A stretch of DNA of 64,000 bases from JAVBWI01 sp036677445 (GTDB taxonomy: Bacteria > Bacillota > Clostridia > Christensenellales > CAG-138). Position 1 is the stretch's first letter; the number at the start of each line of letters is the position of its first letter. Below, one piece after another: positions 25,796 through 35,116 of the stretch. The stretch is taken from positions 117,071 to 181,070 of the forward strand of contig JAVBWI010000014.1 of the NCBI GenBank assembly GCA_036677445.1, given 5' to 3'. Made by a program: the position numbers and the translations under genes. The notes beneath the pieces are model-generated. The model ran no database searches. It was given only the letters and a program-made list of their open reading frames with translations, and was not told the origin of the DNA.

Positions 25796-27412
25796 ATGTT
25801 CAAGATCTTTCTTGTCGAGGATGAAGTTGTGGTGCGCGAAGGCATACGCAACAACATCCTTTGGGAGCAGTATGGCTTTCAATATGCCGGCGATGCTTCG
25901 GATGGCGAGCTTGCGCTGCCCATGATTCGTCAGATTCAGCCCGACCTTATCATTACGGATATCAAAATGCCATTCATGGACGGGCTGGCATTAATCGAGC
26001 TGATACGCAAGGAACTGCCCAGGACAAAAATCGTCATCATCAGCGGATATGATGACTTTTCCTACGCGCAGCAGGCGATTCGCATGGGTGTGGAACAATA
26101 TCTGCTCAAGCCGATCTTAAAGGCAAAGATGGTAGAGGTTCTGATTGCGCTGCACAAAAAAATGGAGGAAGAGCGGCAGCAACAGGAATACCTCGAAAAG
26201 TTTCAGCGGGAAGCGCAGGAGTATGAAATGTTTTCTCGCAGGCGGTTCTTCGAGAAAATCGTTACCGGCTGCTTAAGCGTACTGGAAATCTCCGAAACCG
26301 CGAAAACGATGGGCATCGATATCAATGCCCTGTATTACAATATTGTGCTTTTCTCGCTGAACAATGCCGAATACGACGGCAGCGCGCCCGAGAGCTATAC
26401 GGATACGCTCGCGGCGGTACAGGACAAGGTAACGCAGCACATCATCAGCCATCGGGGGCTGTTATTGTTCCGCTGGAACGTCACGACATACGCCGTTTTG
26501 ATAAAGGGCGGGAAAGACGATATCGCGCAGCGAACCCTCGATTGCGTTGCAAATATCAGCAGCCGCTGCGCCACGGCGGGCCGCGAAGTGGACTGGTATA
26601 TCGCCTGCGGTACGCCGGTATCGCGGCTTGGTGCAATTCCGTCATGTTTTACTGAGGCGAGCCGTGTTTTGTCCTACCGCTATCTGTGTCCGAAGGAGCA
26701 TATACTTTCTGAAGCGAGCATCCGCCATTCTCGTAAAAATGACAGCTCATGGACGGATACGGGCAATAAGGAGATTTGTCAGGAGCGTTTTAGAAACTTT
26801 TTCAGCAGCGGAACGCCGGAAGAAATCGATCCCTTTATCGGCCAGTTGCTGCAAAACGCGGGAGAAGAGACCGTTCCTCTGGCCATGTTCTGCCGGTATC
26901 TGACAATGACGGCTTACTTCGCGGCAGCGGAATATCTGGATTCGATCGGCTGCCACGCGGATAGTTTCTGGCATCTTGAGCTGCGGCCCAAAGACAACAT
27001 TTCAACGCCCGCGGAAGTCCGGCAATATATACGTCAGGTCATGGAACGGGCGATTGAGTTGCGCGACAGCGAAAACAAAAAGCAGCAGCGCAACCTGCTG
27101 ATCAAGGCAATTGATTTCATTGACGAGCATTATCCGGAGGAGTCGATTTCGCTTGATACGGTGGCCCAAAAAGTGAACATCAGCCCAAATTATTTTTCGG
27201 CGATGTTCAGTCAGGAAGTCGGGCAAACCTTCGTGGAATACCTGACCGGCAGGCGAATTGCCGAAGCGAAGCGCATGCTTCGCCAAACCGACAAGCGTTC
27301 GAGCGAGATTGCGTTTTCCGTGGGGTATAAGGACCCGCATTATTTCAGCTTTGTGTTTAAAAAAGTGTCTGGCTGCACGCCCAGAGAATACCGCAGAGGA
27401 GGAAAGCTGTGA
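25796..27412 (+). CDS. YesN-type response regulator with AraC DNA-binding domain
   Basis: 538 residues from the ATG at 25796, behind GAAAGGA. Residues 1-120 are a receiver: FLVEDEVVVREG, phospho-acceptor Asp55 in LIITDIKMPFMDG, and LLKPI with the conserved Lys. A middle region of ~300 residues has no clear domain. The last ~100 residues carry two AraC helix-turn-helices (ISLDTVAQKVNISPNYFSAMFSQEVG; RSSEIAFSVGYKDPHYFSFVFKK). It overlaps the kinase gene by GTGA and is the presumed activator of the downstream sugar transporter genes. Confidence 0.93.
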   Translation: MFKIFLVEDEVVVREGIRNNILWEQYGFQYAGDASDGELALPMIRQIQPDLIITDIKMPFMDGLALIELIRKELPRTKIVIISGYDDFSYAQQAIRMGVEQYLLKPILKAKMVEVLIALHKKMEEERQQQEYLEKFQREAQEYEMFSRRRFFEKIVTGCLSVLEISETAKTMGIDINALYYNIVLFSLNNAEYDGSAPESYTDTLAAVQDKVTQHIISHRGLLLFRWNVTTYAVLIKGGKDDIAQRTLDCVANISSRCATAGREVDWYIACGTPVSRLGAIPSCFTEASRVLSYRYLCPKEHILSEASIRHSRKNDSSWTDTGNKEICQERFRNFFSSGTPEEIDPFIGQLLQNAGEETVPLAMFCRYLTMTAYFAAAEYLDSIGCHADSFWHLELRPKDNISTPAEVRQYIRQVMERAIELRDSENKKQQRNLLIKAIDFIDEHYPEESISLDTVAQKVNISPNYFSAMFSQEVGQTFVEYLTGRRIAEAKRMLRQTDKRSSEIAFSVGYKDPHYFSFVFKKVSGCTPREYRRGGKL

Positions 27413-28857
27413 CCGGAACTGTCCGTTTGGGTAAAAGCAGCGGTAAAATCACCATGCAGAGCAAACTGTGGAAGATGATACTGATCGTCACCATACCGCT
27501 GATGCTGGTCATCATCGTGGTCGCATCCATCGGCACCGGGTATGCGCTGCAGTATAACGCGATCTTAAACAACGTCACGACGGCTTCCGACTTCAACCGT
27601 GACTTCAAGAAAGATGTCGACCTCAAAATGTACTATTATGTGATCGACAGCCAGTATTCGGAAGGTCTGCCGCTTGAGGAAGTGCAGTCCGCGGAGACGA
27701 TCGCGAGTAAATTGATCGAAACGACAACGGAAAAGAACAGTCTCAGGGCCGTGGGCAGTGTGCTGGATCTGTGCCACAACCTGGAGGATAAGATGCAGCA
27801 AATCGCGGATACGAAAGAATACGATTCCCGCATGGATCAGCTCAGCAACAACATTTATGTCACAACGGAATTGATCCAGGAGTACATGTACACCTATCTT
27901 TATTACGAGGCGGTGCATCTGGACGTCCTGCAGACGACCATGATTACAAATATGATCGCACTGATGGGTGCGACCGTCGTTCTGGCGCTGGCGCTGCTGT
28001 CCTTCCTCCTGAGCTATTCTAGAAAGCTCAGCCGCAGGATTGTAGATCCGATAGAGAGTATTTGCGAGAGGCTGGAGGCGATAGGCAAAGGCAGCCTGCT
28101 CGTATGCGAACCCATTCAGGCCGATGTGGAGGAAGTGCAGCTTCTTTCTGACGGTATTGAGAGCATGGTCGGGCGCCTAAAGCAGCAAATCGATAAGAAT
28201 GCGGAGCAGGAAAAACATCGGCGCCGCACCATGCTGGCGCTGCTGCAGGCGCAGATGAACCCGCATTTTCTCTATAACACGCTGGATACCATTATCTGGC
28301 TGATCGAATCGGGGGAAATCAGCGAAGCGGTCACGATGGTCAGCAGCCTGTCCAATTACTTCCGCTTTTCTTTAAGCCGCGGGCAGAATGTGATTACGCT
28401 GGAGGAGGAGCAACAGCACATACGAAGCTATCTGGAAATTCAGCAGATGCGCTACCGGGATATGATGGAATATGAGATCGACATTCCGAATGAGCTGAAA
28501 AGCTACATACTGCCCAAGCTCACACTGCAGCCGCTGGTGGAAAACGCTCTGTATCATGGCATAAAAATCAGCCGCCGCAAAGGTTTTATCCGCGTGACCG
28601 GCCGGGCGCAGGACAGGCATTTGATACTTGAAGTGGCGGACGATGGGTCCGGCATGAATAAGGAGCGACTGGACGCGGTGCGGGCGTCATTGGTGGATGG
28701 CAGCAGCGAAGGGTTTGGGCTTAGGACAGTGCACCAGAGGATACAAATACTCTTCGGCAGGGAATATGGTTTGACTATAGAGGGCGCACCGGATGCCGGC
28801 ACGAAAATCATTGTGACGATGCCTATGAAAAAGAACGATGGGGAGATGGAGGCATGA
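27409..28857 (+). CDS. YesM/LytS-type sensor histidine kinase
   Basis: 482 residues from a GTG that overlaps the regulator's stop codon, with GAGGAGGAAA upstream. Two transmembrane segments (residues ~23-45 and ~180-205) enclose a ~135-residue external domain. A HAMP region follows, then the His_kinase domain with the phospho-acceptor His286 in QAQMNPHFLYNTLDT, then an ATPase with PLVENALYHGI and ADDGSGMN. Kinases of this group pair with YesN regulators and often sense sugars through a membrane-tethered binding protein, which the next gene would supply. Confidence 0.93.
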   Translation: MTGTVRLGKSSGKITMQSKLWKMILIVTIPLMLVIIVVASIGTGYALQYNAILNNVTTASDFNRDFKKDVDLKMYYYVIDSQYSEGLPLEEVQSAETIASKLIETTTEKNSLRAVGSVLDLCHNLEDKMQQIADTKEYDSRMDQLSNNIYVTTELIQEYMYTYLYYEAVHLDVLQTTMITNMIALMGATVVLALALLSFLLSYSRKLSRRIVDPIESICERLEAIGKGSLLVCEPIQADVEEVQLLSDGIESMVGRLKQQIDKNAEQEKHRRRTMLALLQAQMNPHFLYNTLDTIIWLIESGEISEAVTMVSSLSNYFRFSLSRGQNVITLEEEQQHIRSYLEIQQMRYRDMMEYEIDIPNELKSYILPKLTLQPLVENALYHGIKISRRKGFIRVTGRAQDRHLILEVADDGSGMNKERLDAVRASLVDGSSEGFGLRTVHQRIQILFGREYGLTIEGAPDAGTKIIVTMPMKKNDGEMEA

Positions 28858-29858
28858 TAAAACGAATGCTTTCAATCGCTTTGTGTTTGTCGCTATTGCT
28901 CTGCGGCTGCGCAAATATGACACCGCTGCCGGCGAAGGCTTCCGAAGAAGACATCGGAAACCTCATTTTGGTCGGCTTTTCGCAAGTCGGCGCCGAATCG
29001 GAGTGGCGGGTGGCTAACACCGAGAGCATGAAAGCCACGCTGAGCGAAGAAAACGGATACGAACTTATCTTTGACGATGCTCGGAACGAGCAGGAAAACC
29101 AGCTCAGGGCGATACGCACATTTATCCAGCAAGGCGTGGATTATATCGTTATTGCGCCAAGGCTTGAAACGGGATGGGATTCGATATTGCAGGAAGCGAA
29201 GGAGGCCCAAATCCCCGTCATTGTGATCGACCGCGATATCGAGGTGGAGGACAGGGGCCTGTATGCGGCGTACATCGGTTCCGACTTCCGCAAGGAAGGC
29301 GAAACCGCCGTTCAATGGCTTGAGGATCTGCTGGAAAAACAGCAGAGAACGGAGGAGTCCATGCGCATCGTTCATATTCAGGGGACGATCGGCTCCTCAG
29401 CGCAGATTGGCCGTACCACCGCGCTGGAACAGGGTGCGCTGCGCCATTCCAACTGGCACATTGTTGCGCAGGAGCTCGGCGATTATACGCGGGCCAAGGC
29501 GTATGAGGTCATGGGCAGCATACTCTTAAAGACAACAGATATTGACGTTGTTTACTGTGAAAATGACGGAGAAGCGCTTGGCGCGATAGACGCGATGGAA
29601 GAAGTCGGCCTCAAATGCAACGTTGACGGCGGCGTGATCGTGATCTCGTTCGACGCGACAAGGCTGGGGCTTACCCGCTGCCTGGAAGGGAAAATCGCGC
29701 TGAATGTGGAATGCAATCCGCTTCAGGGGCCCTATGTTGCCGAAATCATACAGCAGATGGAGCGCGGCGAGCCGGTTGAGCAGAAAAAGTACATAGGCGA
29801 GACATGGTTCGACTGCTTCACCATTACGCAGGAAATGATCGATATCAGGGGATATTGA
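28854..29858 (+). CDS. Sugar-binding lipoprotein, probable sensory partner of the kinase
   Basis: 334 residues, start overlapping the kinase stop (ATGA). The signal peptide ends in the lipobox LLCGC. The rest is a type I periplasmic-binding fold like the galactofuranose/ribose/arabinose receptors (VGFSQVGAESEWRVANTESMKATLSEE; PVIVIDRDIE; CENDGEALGAIDAMEE). It is translationally coupled to the kinase, separated from the transporter by a terminator, and has a paralog at 30179 that belongs to the transporter. Together this suggests a three-component sensor such as XylFII-LytS-YesN rather than a transport role. Confidence 0.88.
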   Translation: MIKRMLSIALCLSLLLCGCANMTPLPAKASEEDIGNLILVGFSQVGAESEWRVANTESMKATLSEENGYELIFDDARNEQENQLRAIRTFIQQGVDYIVIAPRLETGWDSILQEAKEAQIPVIVIDRDIEVEDRGLYAAYIGSDFRKEGETAVQWLEDLLEKQQRTEESMRIVHIQGTIGSSAQIGRTTALEQGALRHSNWHIVAQELGDYTRAKAYEVMGSILLKTTDIDVVYCENDGEALGAIDAMEEVGLKCNVDGGVIVISFDATRLGLTRCLEGKIALNVECNPLQGPYVAEIIQQMERGEPVEQKKYIGETWFDCFTITQEMIDIRGY

Positions 29859-29882
29859 AGACAGATCAACAGTTCATCATCC

Positions 29883-29915
29883 GGGCTCCGCATTCCTGCG
29901 GAGCCCAATTCTTTT
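29883..29915 (+). terminator. Terminator after the sensor operon
   Basis: Perfect 10-bp stem GGGCTCCGCA / TGCGGAGCCC with loop TTCC, followed by AATTCTTTT. Confidence 0.85.
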
Positions 29916-30178
29916 AGAAACGGTATGCGGGCCTGCGGTTTCGACGTTTTTCTCCAGTCGTTTTTTTACTATGCGGTAGGAAAATTTCTGCCGCCGCAGG
30001 CTTCAAAAAGGTATGAAAACTTACGACGGTTTGTAATCTAACCGAGATGGTTGACATTCTTATGCGGTTCCTCCAGAGTTATTGGTATTCGTTTTTTTAT
30101 ATGCTATAAGGAAAATGAAGCGGATGCATAAGCGGATGCAGACCTTCAATATATTATTTTTGGAAAGGAAACAGTACC
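29916..30178 (+). promoter_or_regulatory. Control region of the sugar transporter operon
   Basis: 263 bases between the sensor operon's terminator and the transport binding protein. TTGACA (30051-30056) is a perfect -35, but no good -10 lies 16-18 bases on, which would fit a promoter that needs the YesN-type activator. Runs of T at 30091-30097 and TATAAG at 30105-30110 are alternatives. Exact start not determined. Confidence 0.35.
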
Positions 30179-31216
30179 ATGAAAAAACTTATTGCTGTTC
30201 TTATTGTGGTAGTATTGGCATTCGGGGTGGTTGCATGTGCTGCGCAAACGCCGTCGGCGGCCGATAACGTACCGGTGAAAACAGACGAGGCGCCGGCAAA
30301 AACAGACGGGGCGCCGGCAGCTGTGCCGTCCGGGCTGATTAAGGTTGGTATCGTCAACAATCCGCCAGCCGAGTCCGGATATCGCGCGGCGAATGTGGCA
30401 GACTTTGAAAAAGTCTTCACGGAAGAGAACGGATACACGGTCTCGACCTTCTACAGCCTGAAGAATGATGAGCAGTTGAATGCGGCCGGGCAGTTTATTA
30501 CCGACGGCGCAGACTATCTTCTCATCTCAGCCGCCGCTACGGATGGCTGGGATTCTGTTCTTGCCAGTGCGCAGGAAGCCGGCGTCAAAGTATTCCTCTT
30601 CGATCGTATGCTCAACGCCGCCGAGAGCCTGTATGAGGCTGCCGTTGTTTCGGATATGGCGCAGGAAGGCGTCACGGCTGTGGGGTGGCTGAAGTCGCAG
30701 AATCTTGACTCGTATAATGTCATCCACATTCAGGGCGCAATGGGCAGCGATGCGCAGATCGGCCGAACAGCCGCGTTGGATGCTGAATTTGCAGCCGGCA
30801 CCATGACAAAGGTTGTACAGCAGACCGCTACCTGGGATGAAGCCGAGGCAAAGAAAATTGTAGAGGCAGTCATCAATTCCGGCGAAAAATTCAACGTTAT
30901 CTATGCTGAAAATGATGGCATGGCAAAGGGCGCTGTTGCGGCGCTGGATGAAGCCGGTATCACCCACGGCGTTGGCAAGGATGTCATTGTAATGGGCTTC
31001 GATTGCAACAAGTGGGCGCTTAGGGAACTGCTTGCGGGCAATTGGAACTATGACGGTCAGTGCAGCCCCTTCCAGGCTTCTGTAATCAATGAGATGATAA
31101 AGAAACTTGAAGCCGGCGAGACGCTTACGGAAAAGAAGGTTATTTCGGAAGAGCGTGGTTTTGATGCAACGACCATTACGCAGGCGGACATTGATACATA
31201 CGGTCTCGGCGAATAA
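30179..31216 (+). CDS. Sugar ABC transporter substrate-binding lipoprotein
   Basis: 345 residues, start behind GGAAAGGAA. Signal peptide with lipobox VVAC, then a short repeated linker (APAKTDGAPA). The type I binding fold includes VGIVNNPPAESGYRAANVADFEK, WDSVLASAQEAGVKVFLFDR and AENDGMAKGAVAALDEAG, close to the YtfQ-type galactofuranose/arabinose binding proteins. First gene of the transporter operon; a hairpin after it probably lets it be made in excess over the membrane parts. Confidence 0.92.
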   Translation: MKKLIAVLIVVVLAFGVVACAAQTPSAADNVPVKTDEAPAKTDGAPAAVPSGLIKVGIVNNPPAESGYRAANVADFEKVFTEENGYTVSTFYSLKNDEQLNAAGQFITDGADYLLISAAATDGWDSVLASAQEAGVKVFLFDRMLNAAESLYEAAVVSDMAQEGVTAVGWLKSQNLDSYNVIHIQGAMGSDAQIGRTAALDAEFAAGTMTKVVQQTATWDEAEAKKIVEAVINSGEKFNVIYAENDGMAKGAVAALDEAGITHGVGKDVIVMGFDCNKWALRELLAGNWNYDGQCSPFQASVINEMIKKLEAGETLTEKKVISEERGFDATTITQADIDTYGLGE

Positions 31217-31264
31217 CCAATCAATTTCTTTTACTCAATAACGGGGACTTTGTATCAAGCATGT

Positions 31265-31307
31265 GCGGTGTGGAGTGTATGGATATTTTCCGCATACTCC
31301 GCACCGC
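31265..31307 (+). terminator. Intercistronic hairpin / attenuator
   Basis: GCGGTG-T-GGAGT paired with ACTCC-G-CACCGC, not followed by a clean T-run (CATCTTTAA). Placed between binding protein and ATPase genes, it may stabilise the upstream message or cause partial termination. Confidence 0.6.
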
Positions 31308-31348
31308 CATCTTTAAGAGGCTTCCAACGTTTAAAGGATGGTTAACCT

Positions 31349-32869
31349 ATGCAAGACAACGTCGTTTTATCCATGCGGGCAATATGTAAAGCATTCCCGG
31401 GCGTACGCGCTTTGCAAAACGTGGATTTCACTCTTTGTAAAGGCGAAATTCACGCCCTGATGGGTGAGAATGGAGCCGGTAAGTCAACCTTAATCAAAGT
31501 CTTAACAGGCGTATACCCGAAAGATTCAGGGCAAATCCACATAGCGGGCATTAACAAGGAAATTACTGTAAAATCACCTCAAGAGGCTCAGAATTTAGGC
31601 ATCAGCACTGTTTATCAGGAGATAACCCTGTGCCCTAACCTTACAGTTGCCGAAAATATGTTTATCGGGCGGGGCAATTACCGTTTCGTAAATTGGCGCT
31701 CTATAGAAAAGAAGACGACTCAGATACTTGCTAAATTGAATATTCCGGCGAGAGCCACGCAGCAACTTGCCACTTGCTCACTGGCTGTACAACAAATGGT
31801 CGCCATTGCCCGCTCCGTGGATATGGACTGCAAAGTATTGATCTTAGACGAGCCGACCTCCTCGCTGGACGAGCACGAGGTCAAAAAGCTTTTCTCTCTT
31901 ATGCGCGAACTAAAGTCCCGCGGTGTAGGCATCATCTTCATAACGCATTTCCTTGAACAGGTGTACGAGATATGCGACAGGATAACCGTTTTGCGCAACG
32001 GTGAGCTCGTAGGAGAGTACGAAATAAAGGATTTGCCGCGCGTACAGCTCATTTCAAAGATGATGGGTAAAGATCTTGACGATATTTCAGCGTTGCAAAA
32101 TCGAAAGGCATTACAAGCCAAGGAGGATGCCATACCCGTTTTCGAGGCATTTGGGTTATCCAGCGCGGAGGGTACAAATGCGTTTGACTTCAAAATTCAC
32201 AAGGGAGAAGTAAACGGGTTTACCGGGCTTCTTGGCTCTGGCCGCAGCGAAAGCGTACGCGCTATATTCGGCGCTGATAAAATTACCGGCGGCAGGGTGA
32301 AGGTAAACGGAAAAAACGTTAAAATATCCAGGCCCAAGGACGCCATGAGGCATGGTGTCGGGTATCTGCCCGAGGACAGAAAACGGGACGGTATCGTTGA
32401 GGATCTGTCCGTGCGTGCAAATATTATACTTGCATTACAGGTAATGAAGGGCTTTTTCCGGCCGTTTTCCAAAACTGAGGCGGAAGCCTTTGCAGATGAG
32501 TACATCAGATTATTAGGGATAAAAACCGCTTCGACGGATACGCCCATGAAATCACTTTCGGGCGGTAATCAGCAGAAGGTAATACTTGCACGCTGGCTGC
32601 TCACAAATCCAAAGTATCTTATCCTGGACGAACCGACGCGCGGCATTGACGTCGGTACAAAAGTTGAAATACAAAAGCTTGTACTCAAGCTTGCCGAAGA
32701 AGGCGTCAGCGTTACGTTTATTTCATCCGAAATAGAGGAGATGCTTCGCACTTGTTCGCGGCTCATCGTTATGCGGGATCGTAAAATAGTGGGCGAATTG
32801 AGGGGCGAGGACATGACGCAAGCGAAAATTATGCACACGATAGCGGGGGAGGCAGCTCAAAATGGCTAA
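31349..32869 (+). CDS. Sugar ABC transporter ATPase with two nucleotide-binding domains
   Basis: 506 residues, the usual length of RbsA/MglA/YtfR proteins. Domain 1 has Walker A GENGAGKSTLIK and Walker B VLILDEPTSSLD; domain 2 has a degenerate Walker A (GLLGSGRSESVRAIFG), signature LSGGNQQKV and Walker B YLILDEPTRGID, as is normal for the family. It powers import of a monosaccharide, probably a pentose or galactofuranose. The DNA is visibly more A+T-rich than the genes on either side of the transporter block. Confidence 0.93.
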   Translation: MQDNVVLSMRAICKAFPGVRALQNVDFTLCKGEIHALMGENGAGKSTLIKVLTGVYPKDSGQIHIAGINKEITVKSPQEAQNLGISTVYQEITLCPNLTVAENMFIGRGNYRFVNWRSIEKKTTQILAKLNIPARATQQLATCSLAVQQMVAIARSVDMDCKVLILDEPTSSLDEHEVKKLFSLMRELKSRGVGIIFITHFLEQVYEICDRITVLRNGELVGEYEIKDLPRVQLISKMMGKDLDDISALQNRKALQAKEDAIPVFEAFGLSSAEGTNAFDFKIHKGEVNGFTGLLGSGRSESVRAIFGADKITGGRVKVNGKNVKISRPKDAMRHGVGYLPEDRKRDGIVEDLSVRANIILALQVMKGFFRPFSKTEAEAFADEYIRLLGIKTASTDTPMKSLSGGNQQKVILARWLLTNPKYLILDEPTRGIDVGTKVEIQKLVLKLAEEGVSVTFISSEIEEMLRTCSRLIVMRDRKIVGELRGEDMTQAKIMHTIAGEAAQNG

Positions 32870-33944
32870 GGGTTTCAAGAAATTTGCGAGGTCACAATTG
32901 GCTGTCCCGGTGTTTGCGCTCTTTTTACTGATTGTTTATAATTTAATCAGGGATGTTGGATTTTTCTCTTTAGCCATTACAATCAACAACGATGGAAACA
33001 CCGTTCTTTCAGGGAATATAATCAGTATCTTAAACGGCGCATCCGAGCTTGCTATTTTGGCAATCGGTATGACGCTGGTAACAGCATCGTCGAGAGGGCA
33101 GGATATTAGCGTTGGCGCGGCGGCGGCAATAGCGGGCAGTGTTTTTGTTAGTGTGCTTAAAGAGAATCAAATTACAATGCCAATTATTCTTGCCGCCTTT
33201 TTGGCAAGCTGTATCGTTGCAATTATTTTCGGCGCATTCAACGGCACATTGGTTGCTGTATTCAAGATCCAACCGATGATCGCGTCATTAATACTGTTTT
33301 CTGCCGGACGCTCTATCGCATATTGGATAAACGGCGGAGCAACGCCTACTGTTGAAAGCCCGCTGTTGGGTTACATTGGAAGTTTTATTCCGGGCATCCC
33401 CATACCCACACCCATTATAATCGTAATGATATTCGGGGTGTTGGTTTCGCTTGTCTTAAGGTTCACCAATCTCGGGTTATATACACAAGCGGTTGGAATC
33501 AACGAAAGATCCGCCCGCTTAAACGGAATCAACGCCGTTTTTATAAAACTATTATCATTTATGATACTAGGTGTTTGCGCTGCTATTTCGGGCTCTATCG
33601 CCGTGAGCAGAATAGGACTTATTAACCATGAAACCATTCTTTTGGATATTGAAATGGACGCTATTTTGGCAGTCGCCATCGGAGGCAATGCTTTAAGCGG
33701 CGGAAAATTCAGCTTGACCGGTTCAGTGATAGGGGCATTCGTCATTCAGGCGTTGACGATTACGCTTTATGCCATGAAGGTTCCTTCGACGGCGATAAAA
33801 GCCTATAAGGCAATGGTTATTATAGCCATTGTTGTAATTGGTTCGCCAATTGTAAAAGAATATGCCCTTCAGCTGCGCGATAAGCTGTTTAAAAAACCGA
33901 CGAAAGCGGAGCAAACCGACGAAAACGGAGAATTAGCATTATGA
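32862..33944 (+). CDS. Sugar ABC transporter permease
   Basis: 360 residues; the start overlaps the ATPase stop by 8 bases. About nine hydrophobic segments. It shows the family stretch LAIGMTLVTASSRGQDISVGAAAAIAG and, late in the protein, AVAIGGNALSGGKFSLTGSVIGAFVIQ, typical of the BPD_transp_2 (RbsC/YtfT) permeases. Forms the pore together with the next gene's product. Confidence 0.92.
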   Translation: MAKGFKKFARSQLAVPVFALFLLIVYNLIRDVGFFSLAITINNDGNTVLSGNIISILNGASELAILAIGMTLVTASSRGQDISVGAAAAIAGSVFVSVLKENQITMPIILAAFLASCIVAIIFGAFNGTLVAVFKIQPMIASLILFSAGRSIAYWINGGATPTVESPLLGYIGSFIPGIPIPTPIIIVMIFGVLVSLVLRFTNLGLYTQAVGINERSARLNGINAVFIKLLSFMILGVCAAISGSIAVSRIGLINHETILLDIEMDAILAVAIGGNALSGGKFSLTGSVIGAFVIQALTITLYAMKVPSTAIKAYKAMVIIAIVVIGSPIVKEYALQLRDKLFKKPTKAEQTDENGELAL

Positions 33945-35059
33945 CCAGTAATAGAGGTTTATTTGCCGGGATACCCGGGAAAAAACGCAGGGAGCCTATT
34001 TCCAACACCAATTTGCTCTTGACCATAACGGTTTGTATCTTCATTGGCATGTATGTACTTGCCATGCTTGTCTGGGGTGGCGGTTTCTTGAATCCTCAGC
34101 AGTTCCTTGACATTTTCAATAACAACGCGTTTTTGATTGTGATTTCCTGCGGACTGACTATCGTCATGATAGCAGGCGGCATAGATATTTCGGTGGGAGG
34201 CATCACTGCGCTGGTGACCATGGCTTGCGTTGTTTATCTGGACGACCATAGCGGAAGCGTAATCGGCTCGGTGGGTTTTGCTTTGGGTATAGGGATCGTG
34301 TTCGGACTGATTCAGGGAACGCTGATATCATATTTGGAGATACAGCCCTTTATTATCACTTTAGCGGGTATGTTCTTTGCAAAAGGCATGACAACCATAG
34401 TTAGCGCTGTTCCGCGCACAGCGGTGCACGAAGCCTTTGTCGCTCTTAAGCAATTTCGTATCGTTATTCCGGGTATCGGCTCTTATGGAAAAACCGGCAA
34501 TTTTATTCCCGCCAAAATTGAGCTCGGCGTAATAGTAGCGATAACGATAGTATTGGCTATATTTATAATTCTGAAATGGACGCGATTCGGGCGCAATCTC
34601 TATGCGGTGGGCGGTAACAACCAGAGCGCGTTAATGCTCGGCATTAATGTAAAACGCACAAAATTCTATTCGTATTTGCTGTGCGGGTTCTTATCCGGAG
34701 TAGGCGGTTATGTCTATCTACTGCATACAGGGGCAGGAAACGCTTCCAACGCCACCGCCGCGGAAATGCAAGCGATTGCATCTGCCATTATCGGTGGGGC
34801 ATTATTAACCGGCGGCGTTGGCAATGTAATCGGTACGCTTTTCGGGGTACTTTCTTTAAAGACGATCAACAATATTGTGATTGCTTCGGGGCTTAGGGAG
34901 CCATATTGGCAGAGCATTACCACCGGGCTGATGCTGTGCTTCTTTATTTTGCTTCAGAGCGTGATTCTCGCGCTTCGCGATAAGGGCGGCCTTCAACTGC
35001 TGCTGCCGGAATGGATGAAGATCAAAAGCAAAAAGAACGCAAAGGGTTTATCGACATAG
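33941..35059 (+). CDS. Sugar ABC transporter permease
   Basis: 372 residues, overlapping the previous permease by ATGA. Same BPD_transp_2 family: SCGLTIVMIAGGIDISVGGITALV and YAVGGNNQSALMLGINVKRTKFYSYLLCG. The two different permeases in a row match the YtfT/YjfF arrangement of galactofuranose-type importers, which form a heterodimeric channel. Confidence 0.92.
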   Translation: MTSNRGLFAGIPGKKRREPISNTNLLLTITVCIFIGMYVLAMLVWGGGFLNPQQFLDIFNNNAFLIVISCGLTIVMIAGGIDISVGGITALVTMACVVYLDDHSGSVIGSVGFALGIGIVFGLIQGTLISYLEIQPFIITLAGMFFAKGMTTIVSAVPRTAVHEAFVALKQFRIVIPGIGSYGKTGNFIPAKIELGVIVAITIVLAIFIILKWTRFGRNLYAVGGNNQSALMLGINVKRTKFYSYLLCGFLSGVGGYVYLLHTGAGNASNATAAEMQAIASAIIGGALLTGGVGNVIGTLFGVLSLKTINNIVIASGLREPYWQSITTGLMLCFFILLQSVILALRDKGGLQLLLPEWMKIKSKKNAKGLST

Positions 35060-35116
35060 CGGGAAGCGATCCTACGCGTTTTATGATCTGAATTTTTGGG
35101 CGAAAGGAATGCGCAT

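Noticed and set aside
28854..29858. Calling this the transporter's binding protein
   Set aside because: It is coupled to the kinase gene and closed by a terminator, and the transporter operon has its own binding protein at 30179.
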